Positions 1 through 9,673 of a DNA stretch of 37,668 nucleotides are shown here, piece by piece. The DNA is from an uncultured Lachnospiraceae bacterium (GTDB lineage: Bacteria; Bacillota; Clostridia; Lachnospirales; Lachnospiraceae). Every line of letters begins with the position of its first letter. The stretch's first letter is position 1. Location: assembly GCA_947628955.1 (NCBI GenBank), contig CANRBX010000023.1, positions 1-37,668 on the forward strand. The letters are read 5' to 3'. Position numbers and translations under genes: made by a program. Below the pieces are notes generated by a model. It was not told the DNA's origin, searched no databases, and was given only the letters and a program-made list of their open reading frames with translations.

Positions 1-22
1 ATAAAGAAAAACTGTGTGGTTG

Positions 23-48
23 GGAAGAGGCTTTGGCCTCTTCCTTTT
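23..48 (+). terminator. Rho-independent terminator of a gene left of the window
   Basis: A perfect 9-bp inverted repeat (GGAAGAGGC at 23-31, GCCTCTTCC at 36-44) encloses a 4-nt loop and is followed directly by TTTTAT. This is a standard intrinsic terminator for plus-strand transcription. The gene it ends lies outside the window. No coding sequence is visible between here and 371. Confidence 0.85.
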
Positions 49-76
49 ATCTTGCCCACTATAATTTTACACTAAC

Positions 77-158
77 CTTCCGAAATTATTGACGTTTTAC
101 TTCCGAAAATATTGAAACATTACTTCCGAAAATATTATTGTTTTACTTCCGAGATTGT
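77..158. repeat. Array of 23-bp direct repeats (3.5 copies)
   Basis: The core CTTCCGAAAATATTG recurs with exact 23-bp spacing, starting at 77, 100, 123 and 146. The first copy reads CTTCCGAAATTATTG and the last is partial. The array lies between a terminator and the promoter of the flavin reductase gene and is more AT-rich than its surroundings. Evenly spaced short repeats like these serve as multiple protein-binding sites, for example transposase sites at the ends of IS21-type elements, or iterons. No transposase is visible, so the role is open. Confidence 0.75.
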
Positions 159-209
159 AGCAGTCAGGAAAAACAATTAAAAAGGGCAGCCAGCAAAACG
201 GCGGAATGA

Positions 210-237
210 TTGAATTCTGCGGATTTTCAGGTATAAT
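210..237 (+). promoter_or_regulatory. Sigma-70/A-type promoter for the flavin reductase gene
   Basis: A TTGAAT -35 box (210-215) is separated by 16 bp from a consensus TATAAT -10 box (232-237). The predicted start near 244 gives a leader of about 125 nt before the gene at 371. The leader begins with the element described at 247-275. Confidence 0.65.
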
Positions 238-246
238 ATGGGTGAT

Positions 247-275
247 GATTGTGGAAGTGCGCAGCACGGAAAATC
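247..275 (+). promoter_or_regulatory. Leader element shared with the Wzt-UGM gene
   Basis: The segment GATTGTGGAAGTGCGCAGCA followed by CGGAAAATC sits just downstream of a TATAAT box. A near-identical copy lies at 24094-24124, also about 8 bp downstream of a TATAAT box. Both copies contain a short hairpin, GTGC-GCR-GCAC. The shared position relative to the -10 box suggests a 5'-untranslated regulatory element, but no known family was recognised. Confidence 0.5.
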
Positions 276-370
276 GATGAAAGACTCATTTGCCGGGCAA
301 CTCATAATTATGGATACGAAGATGAAATGGAATATCCGAATTTATTTGAGGAAGATAAGGAGGACAGAAG

Positions 371-934
371 ATGGGCAGACAGAACTGGAAGGCGGGCAAT
401 ATGCTGTACCCGCTCCCGGCGGTCATGGTGAGCTGCCAGAGACCGGGGGAAAAGCCGAATATTATCACCCTCGCGTGGACGGGGACGGTGTGCAGCTCGC
501 CTGCGATGGTCTCGATCTCGGTGAAGCCGGAGCGGTATTCGTACGATATCATCCGGGAGACCGGAGGATTTGTGATCAATCTCACGACGGAAAAGCTGGC
601 GCGCGCCACGGACTGGTGCGGCGTGCGTTCAGGCAGGGATTTTGATAAATTTAAGGAGATGCATCTGACGCCGGGGAAATCCGTGCACATCTCGGCCCCG
701 CTGATCGTGGAAAGTCCGGTAAATCTGGAGTGCCGGACCACGCAGATACTGGAGCTCGGCTCCCACCACATGTTTGTCGCGGAGGTGCTGGGCGTGGATG
801 TCGACGACTGCTATCTGGATGAAAACGGAAAATTCCGGCTGAATCAGGCCGGCCCTCTGGTATACTCGCACGGGGAATATTATGGGCTGGGCAGGAGGCT
901 CGGGTCGTTTGGGTACACGGTGAAAAAGAAGTAG
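371..934 (+). CDS. Flavin reductase family (DIM6/NTAB-like) flavoprotein
   Basis: A 187-residue protein with the layout of the FMN-binding split-barrel flavin reductase family. The N-terminal YPLPAVMVSCQRPGEKPNI segment and the following LAWTGTVCSSPAMVSISVKP stretch resemble the flavin-binding strands of this family, and a conserved FVINL strand follows at about residue 67. Members reduce flavins with NAD(P)H or act as small cytosolic flavoenzymes; the partner is unknown here. The ATG at 371 has AAGGAGG seven bases upstream, which fixes the start. The gene stands alone behind its own promoter and long leader, and murA downstream has a separate promoter. Length is typical for the family. Family assignment is good; the exact substrate cannot be read from sequence. 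Confidence 0.85.
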   Translation: MGRQNWKAGNMLYPLPAVMVSCQRPGEKPNIITLAWTGTVCSSPAMVSISVKPERYSYDIIRETGGFVINLTTEKLARATDWCGVRSGRDFDKFKEMHLTPGKSVHISAPLIVESPVNLECRTTQILELGSHHMFVAEVLGVDVDDCYLDENGKFRLNQAGPLVYSHGEYYGLGRRLGSFGYTVKKK

Positions 935-1002
935 AAGGCATCTGGCAGAGCCATTTTCTGTTATCAAAAGTGAAGGGATTCTGAAGGAAAAATTAATTTT
1001 CC

Positions 1003-1030
1003 TTTACAAATTTTGAGAATGTGATATACT
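1003..1030 (+). promoter_or_regulatory. Promoter of murA with extended -10
   Basis: TTTACA (1003-1008), a 16-bp spacer and TATACT (1025-1030) preceded by TGA form an extended -10 promoter. It lies in the 195-bp gap between the flavin reductase gene and murA and gives a leader of about 93 nt. The leader includes the palindrome CTTCCGGAAG near 1081. Confidence 0.65.
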
Positions 1031-1129
1031 TGTAATGATTTTCCTCCGGGAACCGTGCGCGGATTTTGCGGCCGGGCCGTCTTCCGGAAGGAAAAGAGGG
1101 GGAGAGTATAAATATCGCAGAGGTGCCAT

Positions 1130-2422
1130 ATGGAACAGTATATTATCAGGGGCGGCAATCCACTTGTGGGAGAAGTGGAGATCAGCGGAGCCAAAAATGC
1201 AGCGCTGGGGATACTTGCCGCCGCGATCATGACAGATGATACCGTGCGCATCGAAAACATGCCTGATGTAAGGGATACAAATGTTCTTCTGGAAGCGATG
1301 GAAAGCATAGGCGTCCAGGTGAACCGCATCGACCGGCATACGGTCGAGACGGACAGCGCACATATCGGAGAAGTCAGCGTAGATTACGAATATATCAAGA
1401 AAATAAGAGCTTCTTATTACCTGATCGGCGCATTGCTTGGCAAGTATAAAATGGCGGAGGTGCCGCTTCCGGGCGGATGCAACATCGGCAGCAGGCCGAT
1501 CGACCTGCATCTGAAGGGGTTCCGGGCGCTCGGGGCGAATGTCACGATCCGCAATGGGTTTATCGTTGCGAAAGCCGAGCATCTGCATGGCAGCCACATT
1601 TATCTGGACACCGTGTCGGTCGGCGCGACGATCAACATCATGATGGCGGCGTCGATGGCGGACGGCTACACGATCATTGAAAACTGCGCGCGCGAGCCGC
1701 ACGTGGTTGACGTGGCGAACTTTCTGAACAGCATGGGCGCGAATATCAGGGGCGCGGGGACGGATGTGATCCGCATCCGCGGCGTGCAGAAGCTTCACCG
1801 GACCGAGTATTCGATCATTCCGGATCAGATCGAGGCGGGAACCTTTATGTTTGCCGCCGCGGCCACCATGGGCGACATCATGGTGAAGAACGTGATCCCG
1901 AAGCATCTGGAGGCGACGTCGGCCAAGCTGGCGGAGATCGGCTGCGAGGTGGAGGAATTTGACAGCGCGGTGCGTGTGGTGGCCTCGAAGCGGCTGAAAT
2001 GTACAAATGTCAAAACGCTTCCCTACCCCGGGTATCCGACGGATCTGCAGCCGCAGATCGCCGTGACGCTCGCGCTCGCGAAGGGCACCAGCATCGTGAC
2101 GGAGAGTATCTTTGAGAATCGTTTCAAATATATGGATGAGCTTGCGCGCATGGGCGCGACCGTCCGCGTAGAAGGGAATACGGCCATCATCTCGGGTGTG
2201 GAAAAGCTTTCAGGAGCGCGCATCTGCGCGCCGGATCTGAGGGCGGGCGCGGCCCTTGTGATCGCTGCGCTTGCGGCGGAGGGAGTCACGACCGTCGACG
2301 ACATCAAATATATCCAGCGCGGATACGAGCGGTTCAGCGAGAAGCTCCGCAGCCTGGGCGCCGAGATCGAGAAGGTTCACAGTGACAAAGAAGCCAGAAA
2401 ATTCCGTCTGAGGATTGGCTGA
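1130..2422 (+). CDS. murA: UDP-N-acetylglucosamine 1-carboxyvinyltransferase (MurA)
   Basis: This 430-residue enzyme transfers enolpyruvate from PEP to UDP-GlcNAc, the first committed step of peptidoglycan precursor synthesis in the cytosol. The N-terminal SGAKNAALGILAA motif carries the conserved Lys22-Asn23 pair. The loop GGCNIGSRPIDLHL carries the catalytic, fosfomycin-reactive Cys117. The C-terminal GAALVIAALAAEG segment is also typical. Length matches the family (about 420-430). The ATG at 1130 has AGAGG six to seven bases upstream. Firmicutes often carry two MurA paralogues, and which one this is cannot be decided from this window. It has its own promoter and no other cell-wall precursor gene beside it. 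Confidence 0.95.
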   Translation: MEQYIIRGGNPLVGEVEISGAKNAALGILAAAIMTDDTVRIENMPDVRDTNVLLEAMESIGVQVNRIDRHTVETDSAHIGEVSVDYEYIKKIRASYYLIGALLGKYKMAEVPLPGGCNIGSRPIDLHLKGFRALGANVTIRNGFIVAKAEHLHGSHIYLDTVSVGATINIMMAASMADGYTIIENCAREPHVVDVANFLNSMGANIRGAGTDVIRIRGVQKLHRTEYSIIPDQIEAGTFMFAAAATMGDIMVKNVIPKHLEATSAKLAEIGCEVEEFDSAVRVVASKRLKCTNVKTLPYPGYPTDLQPQIAVTLALAKGTSIVTESIFENRFKYMDELARMGATVRVEGNTAIISGVEKLSGARICAPDLRAGAALVIAALAAEGVTTVDDIKYIQRGYERFSEKLRSLGAEIEKVHSDKEARKFRLRIG

Positions 2423-2437
2423 TCAGAGAATGCGAAG

Positions 2438-2486
2438 ACTGCCGCAAAAGCTGTCTGTCCGGGAGCGGATGAGGCTTTGCGGCAGT
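2438..2486 (+). other. Stem-loop between murA and the hydratase gene
   Basis: ACTGCCGCAAA (2438-2448) pairs perfectly with TTTGCGGCAGT (2476-2486) across a 27-nt loop. There is no U-tract after it, so it is not a clear intrinsic terminator. It may be a processing or stability hairpin in the leader of the hydratase gene. The remaining sequence to 2602 shows no other clear signal. Confidence 0.5.
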
Positions 2487-2602
2487 TGTCATGTAACTTT
2501 GCAGAACCGGACGCCCTGCAGGGATCTGTGCAGTGCCGGGCTGACACGGCAGATTCCCCGCAGGGCCGTGCTGCATATATCATTTCAGGAGGAGAGAAAA
2601 AA

Positions 2603-4903
2603 ATGATCAAATTGTATGACAACGGGGTCTACCTGATCCATGGGACCGAGATCGTCGAGGACGGTCCGGACGCAAGGGCGGCGCTTGCGCAGAAGGCCGG
2701 CCCGGATGCACCCTCGAAGGAAGAGGCGGCGAAGCAGACGATCGCCTATTCGATCCTGGAGGCGCACAACACTTCGGGAAATATGGACAAGCTGCGCATC
2801 AAGTTTGACAAACTGACCTCGCACGACATCACGTTCGTCGGGATCATCCAGACGGCGCGCGCCTCGGGGCTGGAGAAGTTTCCGGTGCCGTACGTGCTGA
2901 CGAACTGCCATAATTCGCTGTGCGCTGTCGGCGGGACCATCAATGAGGATGACCACATGTTCGGCCTGACCTGCGCGAAGAAGTACGGCGGCGTCTATGT
3001 TCCGCCTCATCAGGCGGTCATCCACCAGTTTGCGCGCGAGATGCTTGCGTGCGGCGGCGGCATGATCCTCGGCTCGGATTCCCACACGCGCTACGGCGCG
3101 CTAGGCACGATGGCCATGGGAGAGGGCGGTCCGGAGCTCGTGAAGCAGCTGCTCGGGCAGACATACGACATCAACATGCCGGGCGTGATCGGCATTTACC
3201 TGACCGGGAAGCCGGCGGCTGGCGTAGGCCCGCAGGACGTGGCGCTCGCAATCATCGGCGCGGTCTTCGGCAACGGCTATGTGAACAACAAGGTGATGGA
3301 GTTCGTCGGGCCGGGTGTGGAAAATCTGAGCGCAGACTTCCGCATCGGCATTGACGTTATGACGACCGAGACGACGTGCCTGTCCTCCATCTGGAAGACG
3401 GACGGCAGGATTAAAGAATTTTATGAGATCCACGGCAGAAGCGGCGATTACAGGGAGCTGAATCCGGGCGCCGTGGCTTACTATGACGGCATGGTCTGCG
3501 TGGATCTTGACGAGATCCGCCCGATGATCGCGATGCCGTTCCACCCGAGCAATACGTACACGATCGAAGAGCTGAACGCAAACCTGATGGACATCCTGGA
3601 CGATGTGGAGAAGCGGGCGAAGGTCAGCCTGGACGGCGCGGTCGATTTCACGCTGAAGAACAAGGTGCGCGGCGGACGGCTGTACGTAGACCAGGGGATC
3701 ATCGCCGGCTGTGCGGGAGGCGGATTTGAGAATATCTGCGACGCGGCGGATATCCTGAAGGGAAAATTCATCGGCTCCGACGAGTTTACGCTGAGCGTCT
3801 ATCCGGCGAGCACGCCGATCTATATGGAGCTTGCGAAGAACGGCAGGCTTGCCAGCCTGATCCGGAGCGGCGCAATCGTGAAGACCGCGTTCTGCGGGCC
3901 GTGCTTCGGCGCGGGCGATACGCCTGCGAATAATGCGTTCAGCATCCGCCACTCGACGCGGAACTTCCCGAACCGCGAGGGTTCGAAGCTGCAGAGCGGC
4001 CAGATCGCTTCCGTGGCGCTGATGGATGCGCGCTCGATCGCGGCCACCGCGGCAAACAAGGGCTATCTGACCGCGGCCACGGATATTGATGCGGATTACG
4101 GCAGGCCGAAATATTTCTTTGACGGCAGCATCTACGCGAACCGCGTCTTCGACAGTAAGGGGATCGCGGATCCGTCCGTCGAGATCCAGTTCGGCCCGAA
4201 TATCAAGGACTGGCCGGCGATGGCCGAGCTCCCGGAAAATCTGGTGCTGAAGGTTGTCTCCGAGATCCACGATCCGGTGACGACGACCGATGAGCTGATC
4301 CCGTCCGGAGAGACGTCCTCGTACCGCTCGAACCCGCTGGGGCTGGCGGAGTTCACGCTGTCCAGAAAGGATCCGGCGTACGTGGGGCTGGCGAAGGAAG
4401 TACAGAAGGCGGAGAAGGCGCGCGAGGCGGGCGAGTGCATCGGAGAGGCGCTCCCGGAGATCTGCGGCGTGATGAAGGCGATCAAGTCGGTGCCGGAGTT
4501 CGCGGGCACCTGCAAAAAGAATACCGGATTCGGCAGCACGATCTTCGCGGTGAAGCCGGGCGACGGCTCCGCGAGAGAGCAGGCGGCCTCCTGCCAGAAG
4601 GTGCTCGGAGGCTGGGCGAATATCGCGAACAGCTACGCGACGAAGCGCTACCGCTCGAACCTGATCAACTGGGGCATGCTCCCGTTCCTGATCGACGAGG
4701 GAGAGCTGCCGTTTCAGAATAAAGATTACCTGTTTATTCCGGGCATCCGCACGGCGGTGCAGAACGGGGCGTCCGAGGTTCCGGCTTATGCGGTGAAGGA
4801 CGGGACGCTGAAGCCGTTCACGCTGCGGCTCGGCGAGATGACGGAAGACGAGCGCCAGATCATCCTGGACGGCTGCCTGATCAACTACAACCGTATAAAG
4901 TGA
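2603..4903 (+). CDS. Aconitase-family hydratase (YbhJ-like)
   Basis: A 766-residue member of the aconitase superfamily, which uses a [4Fe-4S] cluster for reversible hydration of carboxylic acids in the cytosol. Three likely cluster ligands are visible: Cys370 in [13 protein letters not shown] and Cys431 and Cys434 in FCGPCFGAG, with spacing close to classical aconitase. The substrate-loop motif [12 protein letters not shown] is present, and a C-terminal swivel-type domain is fused on. It differs clearly from AcnA/AcnB and resembles the uncharacterised hydratases of the YbhJ type, so citrate may not be its substrate. A longer upstream reading exists, but ATG 2603 with AGGAGG nine to ten bases upstream is the credible start. 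It stands alone, with no TCA-cycle gene nearby. Confidence 0.85.
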   Translation: MIKLYDNGVYLIHGTEIVEDGPDARAALAQKAGPDAPSKEEAAKQTIAYSILEAHNTSGNMDKLRIKFDKLTSHDITFVGIIQTARASGLEKFPVPYVLTNCHNSLCAVGGTINEDDHMFGLTCAKKYGGVYVPPHQAVIHQFAREMLACGGGMILGSDSHTRYGALGTMAMGEGGPELVKQLLGQTYDINMPGVIGIYLTGKPAAGVGPQDVALAIIGAVFGNGYVNNKVMEFVGPGVENLSADFRIGIDVMTTETTCLSSIWKTDGRIKEFYEIHGRSGDYRELNPGAVAYYDGMVCVDLDEIRPMIAMPFHPSNTYTIEELNANLMDILDDVEKRAKVSLDGAVDFTLKNKVRGGRLYVDQGIIAGCAGGGFENICDAADILKGKFIGSDEFTLSVYPASTPIYMELAKNGRLASLIRSGAIVKTAFCGPCFGAGDTPANNAFSIRHSTRNFPNREGSKLQSGQIASVALMDARSIAATAANKGYLTAATDIDADYGRPKYFFDGSIYANRVFDSKGIADPSVEIQFGPNIKDWPAMAELPENLVLKVVSEIHDPVTTTDELIPSGETSSYRSNPLGLAEFTLSRKDPAYVGLAKEVQKAEKAREAGECIGEALPEICGVMKAIKSVPEFAGTCKKNTGFGSTIFAVKPGDGSAREQAASCQKVLGGWANIANSYATKRYRSNLINWGMLPFLIDEGELPFQNKDYLFIPGIRTAVQNGASEVPAYAVKDGTLKPFTLRLGEMTEDERQIILDGCLINYNRIK

Positions 4904-5038
4904 TCACATCCGCAGGCCGGGGAAGTAAGACAGAAAATTCGAAGGGCCGTTCTGAAAAGCAATTTCGTCATGAGGCGTCTTTCGCACATATGACAGTTAA
5001 GAACCGGGAGAAAAGAATCTTAGGAAGAAAGACATAGC

Positions 5039-6496
5039 TTACAGGAAGAACGGCCGGATCACGGTGAGGAACAGCGAGAGGGCGACATTTACGAGCAGGC
5101 CGGACACGATGGGCCGGATGAAGCGGCGGATCGTCCGGAAGATCCTGAGGTTTTCGAATTTCTGGTGAACCGCCCACACGGCGATGTAGATCGAGCCGGA
5201 GGCCGCCACGCTGCAGGAGAAGCCGCAGAGGGCCATCAGGACGCCTTCTGCCGCAGAGCCGTGCAGTCCGCGTCCCAGGCAGTAGCCGACCCCGGTCAGA
5301 ACCTTGCAGAGAATGGAGCCGGGAAGCGCGTTCGCGACGGTGACGATGTTTCCGAAGAAGTCTGCGTGGCTGACCATGCCGCTCTCGACAAAAAGCCCCT
5401 GCGCGACGGAGAGATAGGCGTCGCCCCCGCCAAAAGACATGACAGAGGAGAGAAATCCCATTCCGATAAAGGAAAAGGTCTCTCTGGTCAGCAGGATGGC
5501 GGGAAATGACAGGATCAGCACAAACAGAAACCAGAGGAGGATGGACCGGAGAAGCTCTTTTCCGGGAAATCCTCCTTTTTCCTGCCGCTTCGCAGAGCGC
5601 GCCCGGCGCGGGAGAAATTGTTCTTTCTGATGCTTTTGCAGGCCGCGGCGCGGCGCAGGCCTCTCAGGATCGAGAGAGCGAGAAACGGCCGCGGCTGCGC
5701 CTGAGCCGCTTTGCGTGCCGTGCTCGGGCGTATCTGCGCTGTCTCCGGCCTCCCGCACAGACCGGAAGAGCCCGGACAGTGCCAGCGCGGCCATGAGCAG
5801 GGCCAGCGGCAGCGCGAGTTTTTGGGAGAGAAGATGCGCTTTGCCGACGCTGAGAAAATACGCCAGGGAGACGGCGAGTGCGGGGAGCGTCCGCTTTTTT
5901 TCGTGGAGCTGCCCTTTTGTAAACAGGATCACGAAAAACGCGGCCGCGAGTATCTGCACGGATGAGACGCCGAAGACCGGCGTCCGTGAGATCCCAAGAA
6001 GCTGGTTTACGTTATTTTCTGCGCAGAGAAGGAAAACAGCCAGGATGACAGAGAGACAGATTTTTCTTTCCCTCTGCCCGGCGGACTGCTTCAGCGTGCC
6101 GAGGACGTAGCGCGCGAGCAGAAAAATGATCAGCCCGGAGACCAGGACGGCCGCGAGGCTGATAAAGCTTTTCAGAGCCCCGCCGATCCCGGAAAAGAGC
6201 ACGAGCAGGATCAGTGTGAAGAGCGCGCCGGGCAGGGCCATGGAGACGGCTGAGAGGATCATCCCGGCATTTCCGGCGGTCTCGCGGCCGATCCCTGCGG
6301 CGATCTCGACGGGAAGCGCGCCGGGCGTGATGCTCGCGATCATGACGTCGCGGTTAAAACTTTCTTCGGAGACAATTCCGGAGCGCTCTACGATCTGAGC
6401 CTCGATCACGGGGACGAGGGCGGTGCCGCCCCCGAAGCCGATGACCCCGGTCTTCAGCATGTTCACTATAAGTGGATATAATTTCTTATTTTTCAT
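5039..6496 (-). CDS. chrA: CHR-family chromate/sulfate-type transporter, two-domain
   Basis: A 485-residue membrane protein with two tandem CHR domains. The first carries GFGGG at residues 20-24 and TPGALP near 57; the second carries SFGGG at 354-358 and ALPGS near 390. CHR proteins move chromate and are linked to sulfate. The two halves are joined by a charged, low-complexity linker at about residues 246-315 that is unusually long. The start overlaps the end of the sulfotransferase gene by 11 bp, so the two are translationally coupled. As the last gene of a PAPS/sulfotransferase operon, it could import sulfate for that pathway (inference); chromate efflux is the textbook alternative. Confidence 0.85.
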   Translation of the reverse strand: MKNKKLYPLIVNMLKTGVIGFGGGTALVPVIEAQIVERSGIVSEESFNRDVMIASITPGALPVEIAAGIGRETAGNAGMILSAVSMALPGALFTLILLVLFSGIGGALKSFISLAAVLVSGLIIFLLARYVLGTLKQSAGQRERKICLSVILAVFLLCAENNVNQLLGISRTPVFGVSSVQILAAAFFVILFTKGQLHEKKRTLPALAVSLAYFLSVGKAHLLSQKLALPLALLMAALALSGLFRSVREAGDSADTPEHGTQSGSGAAAAVSRSLDPERPAPRRGLQKHQKEQFLPRRARSAKRQEKGGFPGKELLRSILLWFLFVLILSFPAILLTRETFSFIGMGFLSSVMSFGGGDAYLSVAQGLFVESGMVSHADFFGNIVTVANALPGSILCKVLTGVGYCLGRGLHGSAAEGVLMALCGFSCSVAASGSIYIAVWAVHQKFENLRIFRTIRRFIRPIVSGLLVNVALSLFLTVIRPFFL

Positions 6497-7646
6497 TTTT
6501 TTCTTTCAGATTCCGGATTTTTCTTTTCAGCCGGTACCACAGAACGTCCTCCCGGAGTTCGCGGAGTTCTTTCCGGAGCTGGCCATTCTGCTGCTGCAGT
6601 TCCAGAATCTGCCCTTTCAGCCATTGGATTTTCTGCTCTGAAATCTGGATGCTCCTGCCGTAAACGAGGATCGTATCCCGAAGCAGGCCGTTCGTGTCCG
6701 CGGAATGCGAAGGCGGCTGTTCGGACGGGCCGCAAAAGAGCAGGCCGTCGTCCAGGTTCAGAAACTCCCGGGCGAGCCGTTCATTGGATGCGGCGAAGGA
6801 GTCAAGGAAGGCCCTGCGTTCCTCCGGGGTGAAAAGCGGGACGGATTCAGAAAGGCCTGCGCCGGGGGCGGCCGGGACGGTCTTGATACTTTTGTTCAGT
6901 ATCAGCGCGTTTTCGATGTCCGGCAGGCTGTTGACGATGCGCCGCAATTCCAGGAGGGAGCCCTGCATGGACGTATTGCGGATTTCCCTGCCGCTCTCAA
7001 ATCCGTCCGCAGGGGAGAGTCCGAAGATGTCCAGAAAGTCCGAAAAGACAGTCCCTCCGGTCTTCCGGTACCGCTCCCTGTCATATATGCGCACGAAGAT
7101 ATTTTCCCGGCCGAAGACGCCTGCCAGTGTGCTGATGTATGAATAATAATCAAGCGGAAACCGAAGCTTCTGCAGATAGCCGTGAAAATCAGCGGTCAGC
7201 CAGGAGGATTTCACTCTCTGCCGGTACAGGGACTCGACAAAGGAATCCTGCCGGCGCAGGTACGCGATGATGCGCAGGGCGAGCCCTCTTTTCCGGAAAT
7301 CCTGTTTCAGGGAGGGCCAGAAATCAGGGCGCTTGCGGCAGTTCTCCCAGATCGCCTCGTCTGAGAGGATGATCGTATCATACTGTTCTGCCAGCGCGGC
7401 AATCTGGTCAAGGGTGCTCTCATATTCGGCGCAGGGCCGCCGCGGATGCTTCTTTCCTTTCCTGTCCACGTAGGAGGCGATCAGGAAATGGGCGTTCCTG
7501 CGCCAGCTGATGTGCCGGAAGCGCAGGCCGACGTCCGGGAAACAGATGCCGCGGCGGCTGAGCGCGTCTGCGTTGTCTGTGAGAAAATTCTGTATTGCTG
7601 TTGTTCCGGTCTTGGGCAGACCGATGTGCAGATAGACAGTTGTCAT
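6486..7646 (-). CDS. PAPS-dependent sulfotransferase-like protein
   Basis: A 386-residue protein beginning with HIGLPKTGTT (residues 7-16), the 5'-phosphosulfate-binding loop of PAPS sulfotransferases. A strand-helix segment IILSDEAIWEN near residue 95 resembles the region before the 3'-phosphate site. Residues from about 330 to the end form a charged coiled coil (repeats of Lys/Glu/Leu) that may anchor or oligomerise the enzyme. No signal peptide is seen, so it should act in the cytosol on a carbohydrate or lipid-linked acceptor. It lies 123 bp downstream of cysNC, whose product makes its donor PAPS, and overlaps the CHR transporter gene. The fold call is strong; the acceptor is unknown, with a nearby surface polymer the obvious guess. 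Confidence 0.8.
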   Translation of the reverse strand: MTTVYLHIGLPKTGTTAIQNFLTDNADALSRRGICFPDVGLRFRHISWRRNAHFLIASYVDRKGKKHPRRPCAEYESTLDQIAALAEQYDTIILSDEAIWENCRKRPDFWPSLKQDFRKRGLALRIIAYLRRQDSFVESLYRQRVKSSWLTADFHGYLQKLRFPLDYYSYISTLAGVFGRENIFVRIYDRERYRKTGGTVFSDFLDIFGLSPADGFESGREIRNTSMQGSLLELRRIVNSLPDIENALILNKSIKTVPAAPGAGLSESVPLFTPEERRAFLDSFAASNERLAREFLNLDDGLLFCGPSEQPPSHSADTNGLLRDTILVYGRSIQISEQKIQWLKGQILELQQQNGQLRKELRELREDVLWYRLKRKIRNLKEKNEK

Positions 7647-7769
7647 TTTATCCCCTCTGTACTTTCCTGATACCAGGGCCGGAAGACTCCGAAGGGATTG
7701 TTCCGTGCCCCGTGTTTTCTGTTCTGACCGGTATTTGCCACCCGGTCGCGCATGTTTTGTTCTGGCCGG

Positions 7770-9671
7770 TTATTTTTCTGCCGACTCATCATATTCGATC
7801 CAGGATTTTGACTGCGTATCGCCGCCGGCAGGGCTGCCCTGCAGAAATCCGCGCTCTTCGATCAGCTTGAGGACGCGCTCTGCGCATTCGTCCGGGCTTC
7901 CCTCTGTCGTGTCGATCGAGAGATCCGCGTGCAGCGGAACCTCATAGGGGCTGGATATCCCGGTGAAATCCGGCAGCTCCCCGGAGCGTGCTTTTTTGTA
8001 GAGGCCCTTCACATCCCGCCGCTCACATTCCTCGAGGGAGGTGCTGACGTAGACTTCCAGGAAGGAGTCCGGCCCGATGATATTTCTGGCTGTCTGCCGG
8101 TCTCTGGCATACGGGGAGATGAAGGCGGTGATGACGATCAGTCCGGCCTCGTTCATCAGCCTTGCGACCTCGGCGATGCGGCGGATATTCTCGATCCGGT
8201 CGGCCTCGCAAAACCCGAGGTTCCGGTTCAGGCCCATGCGGATATTATCTCCGTCCAGAAGCATCGTATGCTTTCCGAGCGAGACAAGGAGCTTCTCCAG
8301 CGCGTTGGAGACTGCGGATTTCCCGGCGCCGGAGAGGCCGGTCATCCAGACCGTCACCGGCTTCTGCCCCTTCTGTCCGGCCCGGACTTCCCTGGTGACA
8401 TCCAGCTTCTGCCCGGTAAGGCTGGCGTCGCGCCGGATCGGCTGCAGGACGATCCCGCACGCGGAGGTCATGTTTGAGACCCGGTCGATCAGGATCAGTG
8501 CCCCGAGGGTCCGGCTGCTTTGGAAACAGTCGAAGACGATCCTGTCGGAGACGGAGATCTCGCATTCCGCGATCTCGTTCTTGCAGGTGATGTCCGCGGG
8601 AATCTCCGCCCCGGTGTTCACATCGATCTTGTGGGTGATGTTCATCACTGTCGCCGGAATCAGCCGCGTGCCGAGCTTCAGGTAATAGTTTTTTCCGTTT
8701 ATGAGCGGGTTGTCGTCCATCCAGAGCAGCCTGGCGGTGAAGAGGCTTCCGACATGCGGAAGACAGTCCCCCGCCAGGACGCAGCCCCTGGAAACATCGA
8801 CCTCGCGGTCCAGGCAGACGGTGACCGCGCGGCCCTGCCGGGATGAGTCTGTGCGGACGCCCGCGTCGATGATCTGGCTGACCCGGGCTTTCTCGCCGGA
8901 GGGGAGGACGGTGACATCGTCCCCGGTGCGGACCGTCCCGGATTCGATCTGCCCCTGAAATCCGCGGAAGGTGCGGTCGGGGCGGCAGACACGCTGTACC
9001 GGCATCAGGAAGCTCCCGCCCTTTTCGGAAGCGCCGATGCTGACATTTTCCAGAAATTCCAGCAGGGAGACGCCGCCGTACCACGGCATATGCCGAGATT
9101 TCCGGGTAATGTTGTCCCCCTCGGTCGCGGAGACCGGGAGAATCGTCAGGGACAGGACGTCATACTCGGCCATCATGCGGCGGATCTCACGGGAGATCTT
9201 TTCAAAACGGAACCGGTCATAATCGATCAGGTCCATCTTATTGACGGCGAAGACAAAGTGGCGGATCCCCATCATGGAGCAGATGCGTGTGTGCCGCCTC
9301 GTCTGTGTCAGAACGCCGTGGGCGGCGTCCGTGAGGATGACGGCCAGGTCCGCAAATGAGGCGCCGACGGCCATGTTCCGCGTATATTCCTCATGGCCGG
9401 GGGCGTCGGCAACGATGAAGGAGCGCTTCTGCGTTGTAAAATATCGGTAGGCGACGTCGATCGTGATGCCCTGCTCGCGCTCCGCCATGAGGCCGTCGAG
9501 CAGCAGGGAGTAGTCGACCGCCCCGCCGCGCGAGCCCGTGCGGCTGTCGAGCAGGAGTGCCTGCTCCTGATCTGCAAAGAGAAGCTTTGCATCATAGAGC
9601 ATATGTCCGATCAGCGTGGACTTGCCGTCGTCTACGCTTCCGCAGGTGATAAATTTCAGAAGACTGTTCAT
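7770..9671 (-). CDS. cysNC: Bifunctional sulfate adenylyltransferase subunit 1 / APS kinase
   Basis: A 633-residue fusion. Residues 1-430 form the EF-Tu-like GTPase CysN, with G1 loop GSVDDGKST (11-19), G3 DAPGH (89-93) and NKMD (144-147). Residues 435-615 form the APS kinase CysC, with P-loop GLSGAGKS (445-452), DGDNIR near 473 and the ITAFISPY motif. With CysD it makes APS from ATP and sulfate, driven by GTP hydrolysis, then phosphorylates APS to PAPS in the cytosol. It starts 2 bp after cysD ends, so they are one operon. No APS/PAPS reductase or sulfite reductase gene is in the window, pointing to PAPS for sulfation rather than cysteine synthesis. Confidence 0.95.
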   Translation of the reverse strand: MNSLLKFITCGSVDDGKSTLIGHMLYDAKLLFADQEQALLLDSRTGSRGGAVDYSLLLDGLMAEREQGITIDVAYRYFTTQKRSFIVADAPGHEEYTRNMAVGASFADLAVILTDAAHGVLTQTRRHTRICSMMGIRHFVFAVNKMDLIDYDRFRFEKISREIRRMMAEYDVLSLTILPVSATEGDNITRKSRHMPWYGGVSLLEFLENVSIGASEKGGSFLMPVQRVCRPDRTFRGFQGQIESGTVRTGDDVTVLPSGEKARVSQIIDAGVRTDSSRQGRAVTVCLDREVDVSRGCVLAGDCLPHVGSLFTARLLWMDDNPLINGKNYYLKLGTRLIPATVMNITHKIDVNTGAEIPADITCKNEIAECEISVSDRIVFDCFQSSRTLGALILIDRVSNMTSACGIVLQPIRRDASLTGQKLDVTREVRAGQKGQKPVTVWMTGLSGAGKSAVSNALEKLLVSLGKHTMLLDGDNIRMGLNRNLGFCEADRIENIRRIAEVARLMNEAGLIVITAFISPYARDRQTARNIIGPDSFLEVYVSTSLEECERRDVKGLYKKARSGELPDFTGISSPYEVPLHADLSIDTTEGSPDECAERVLKLIEERGFLQGSPAGGDTQSKSWIEYDESAEK

Positions 9672-9673
9672 GC

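Noticed and set aside
937..957. Weak hairpin after the flavin reductase gene
   Set aside because: The stem is only three plus three pairs with a bulge and is followed by a short T-run; too weak to call a terminator.
3101..4270. A 389-codon minus-strand frame
   Set aside because: Antisense to the aconitase-family hydratase, whose cluster ligands and start are clear.
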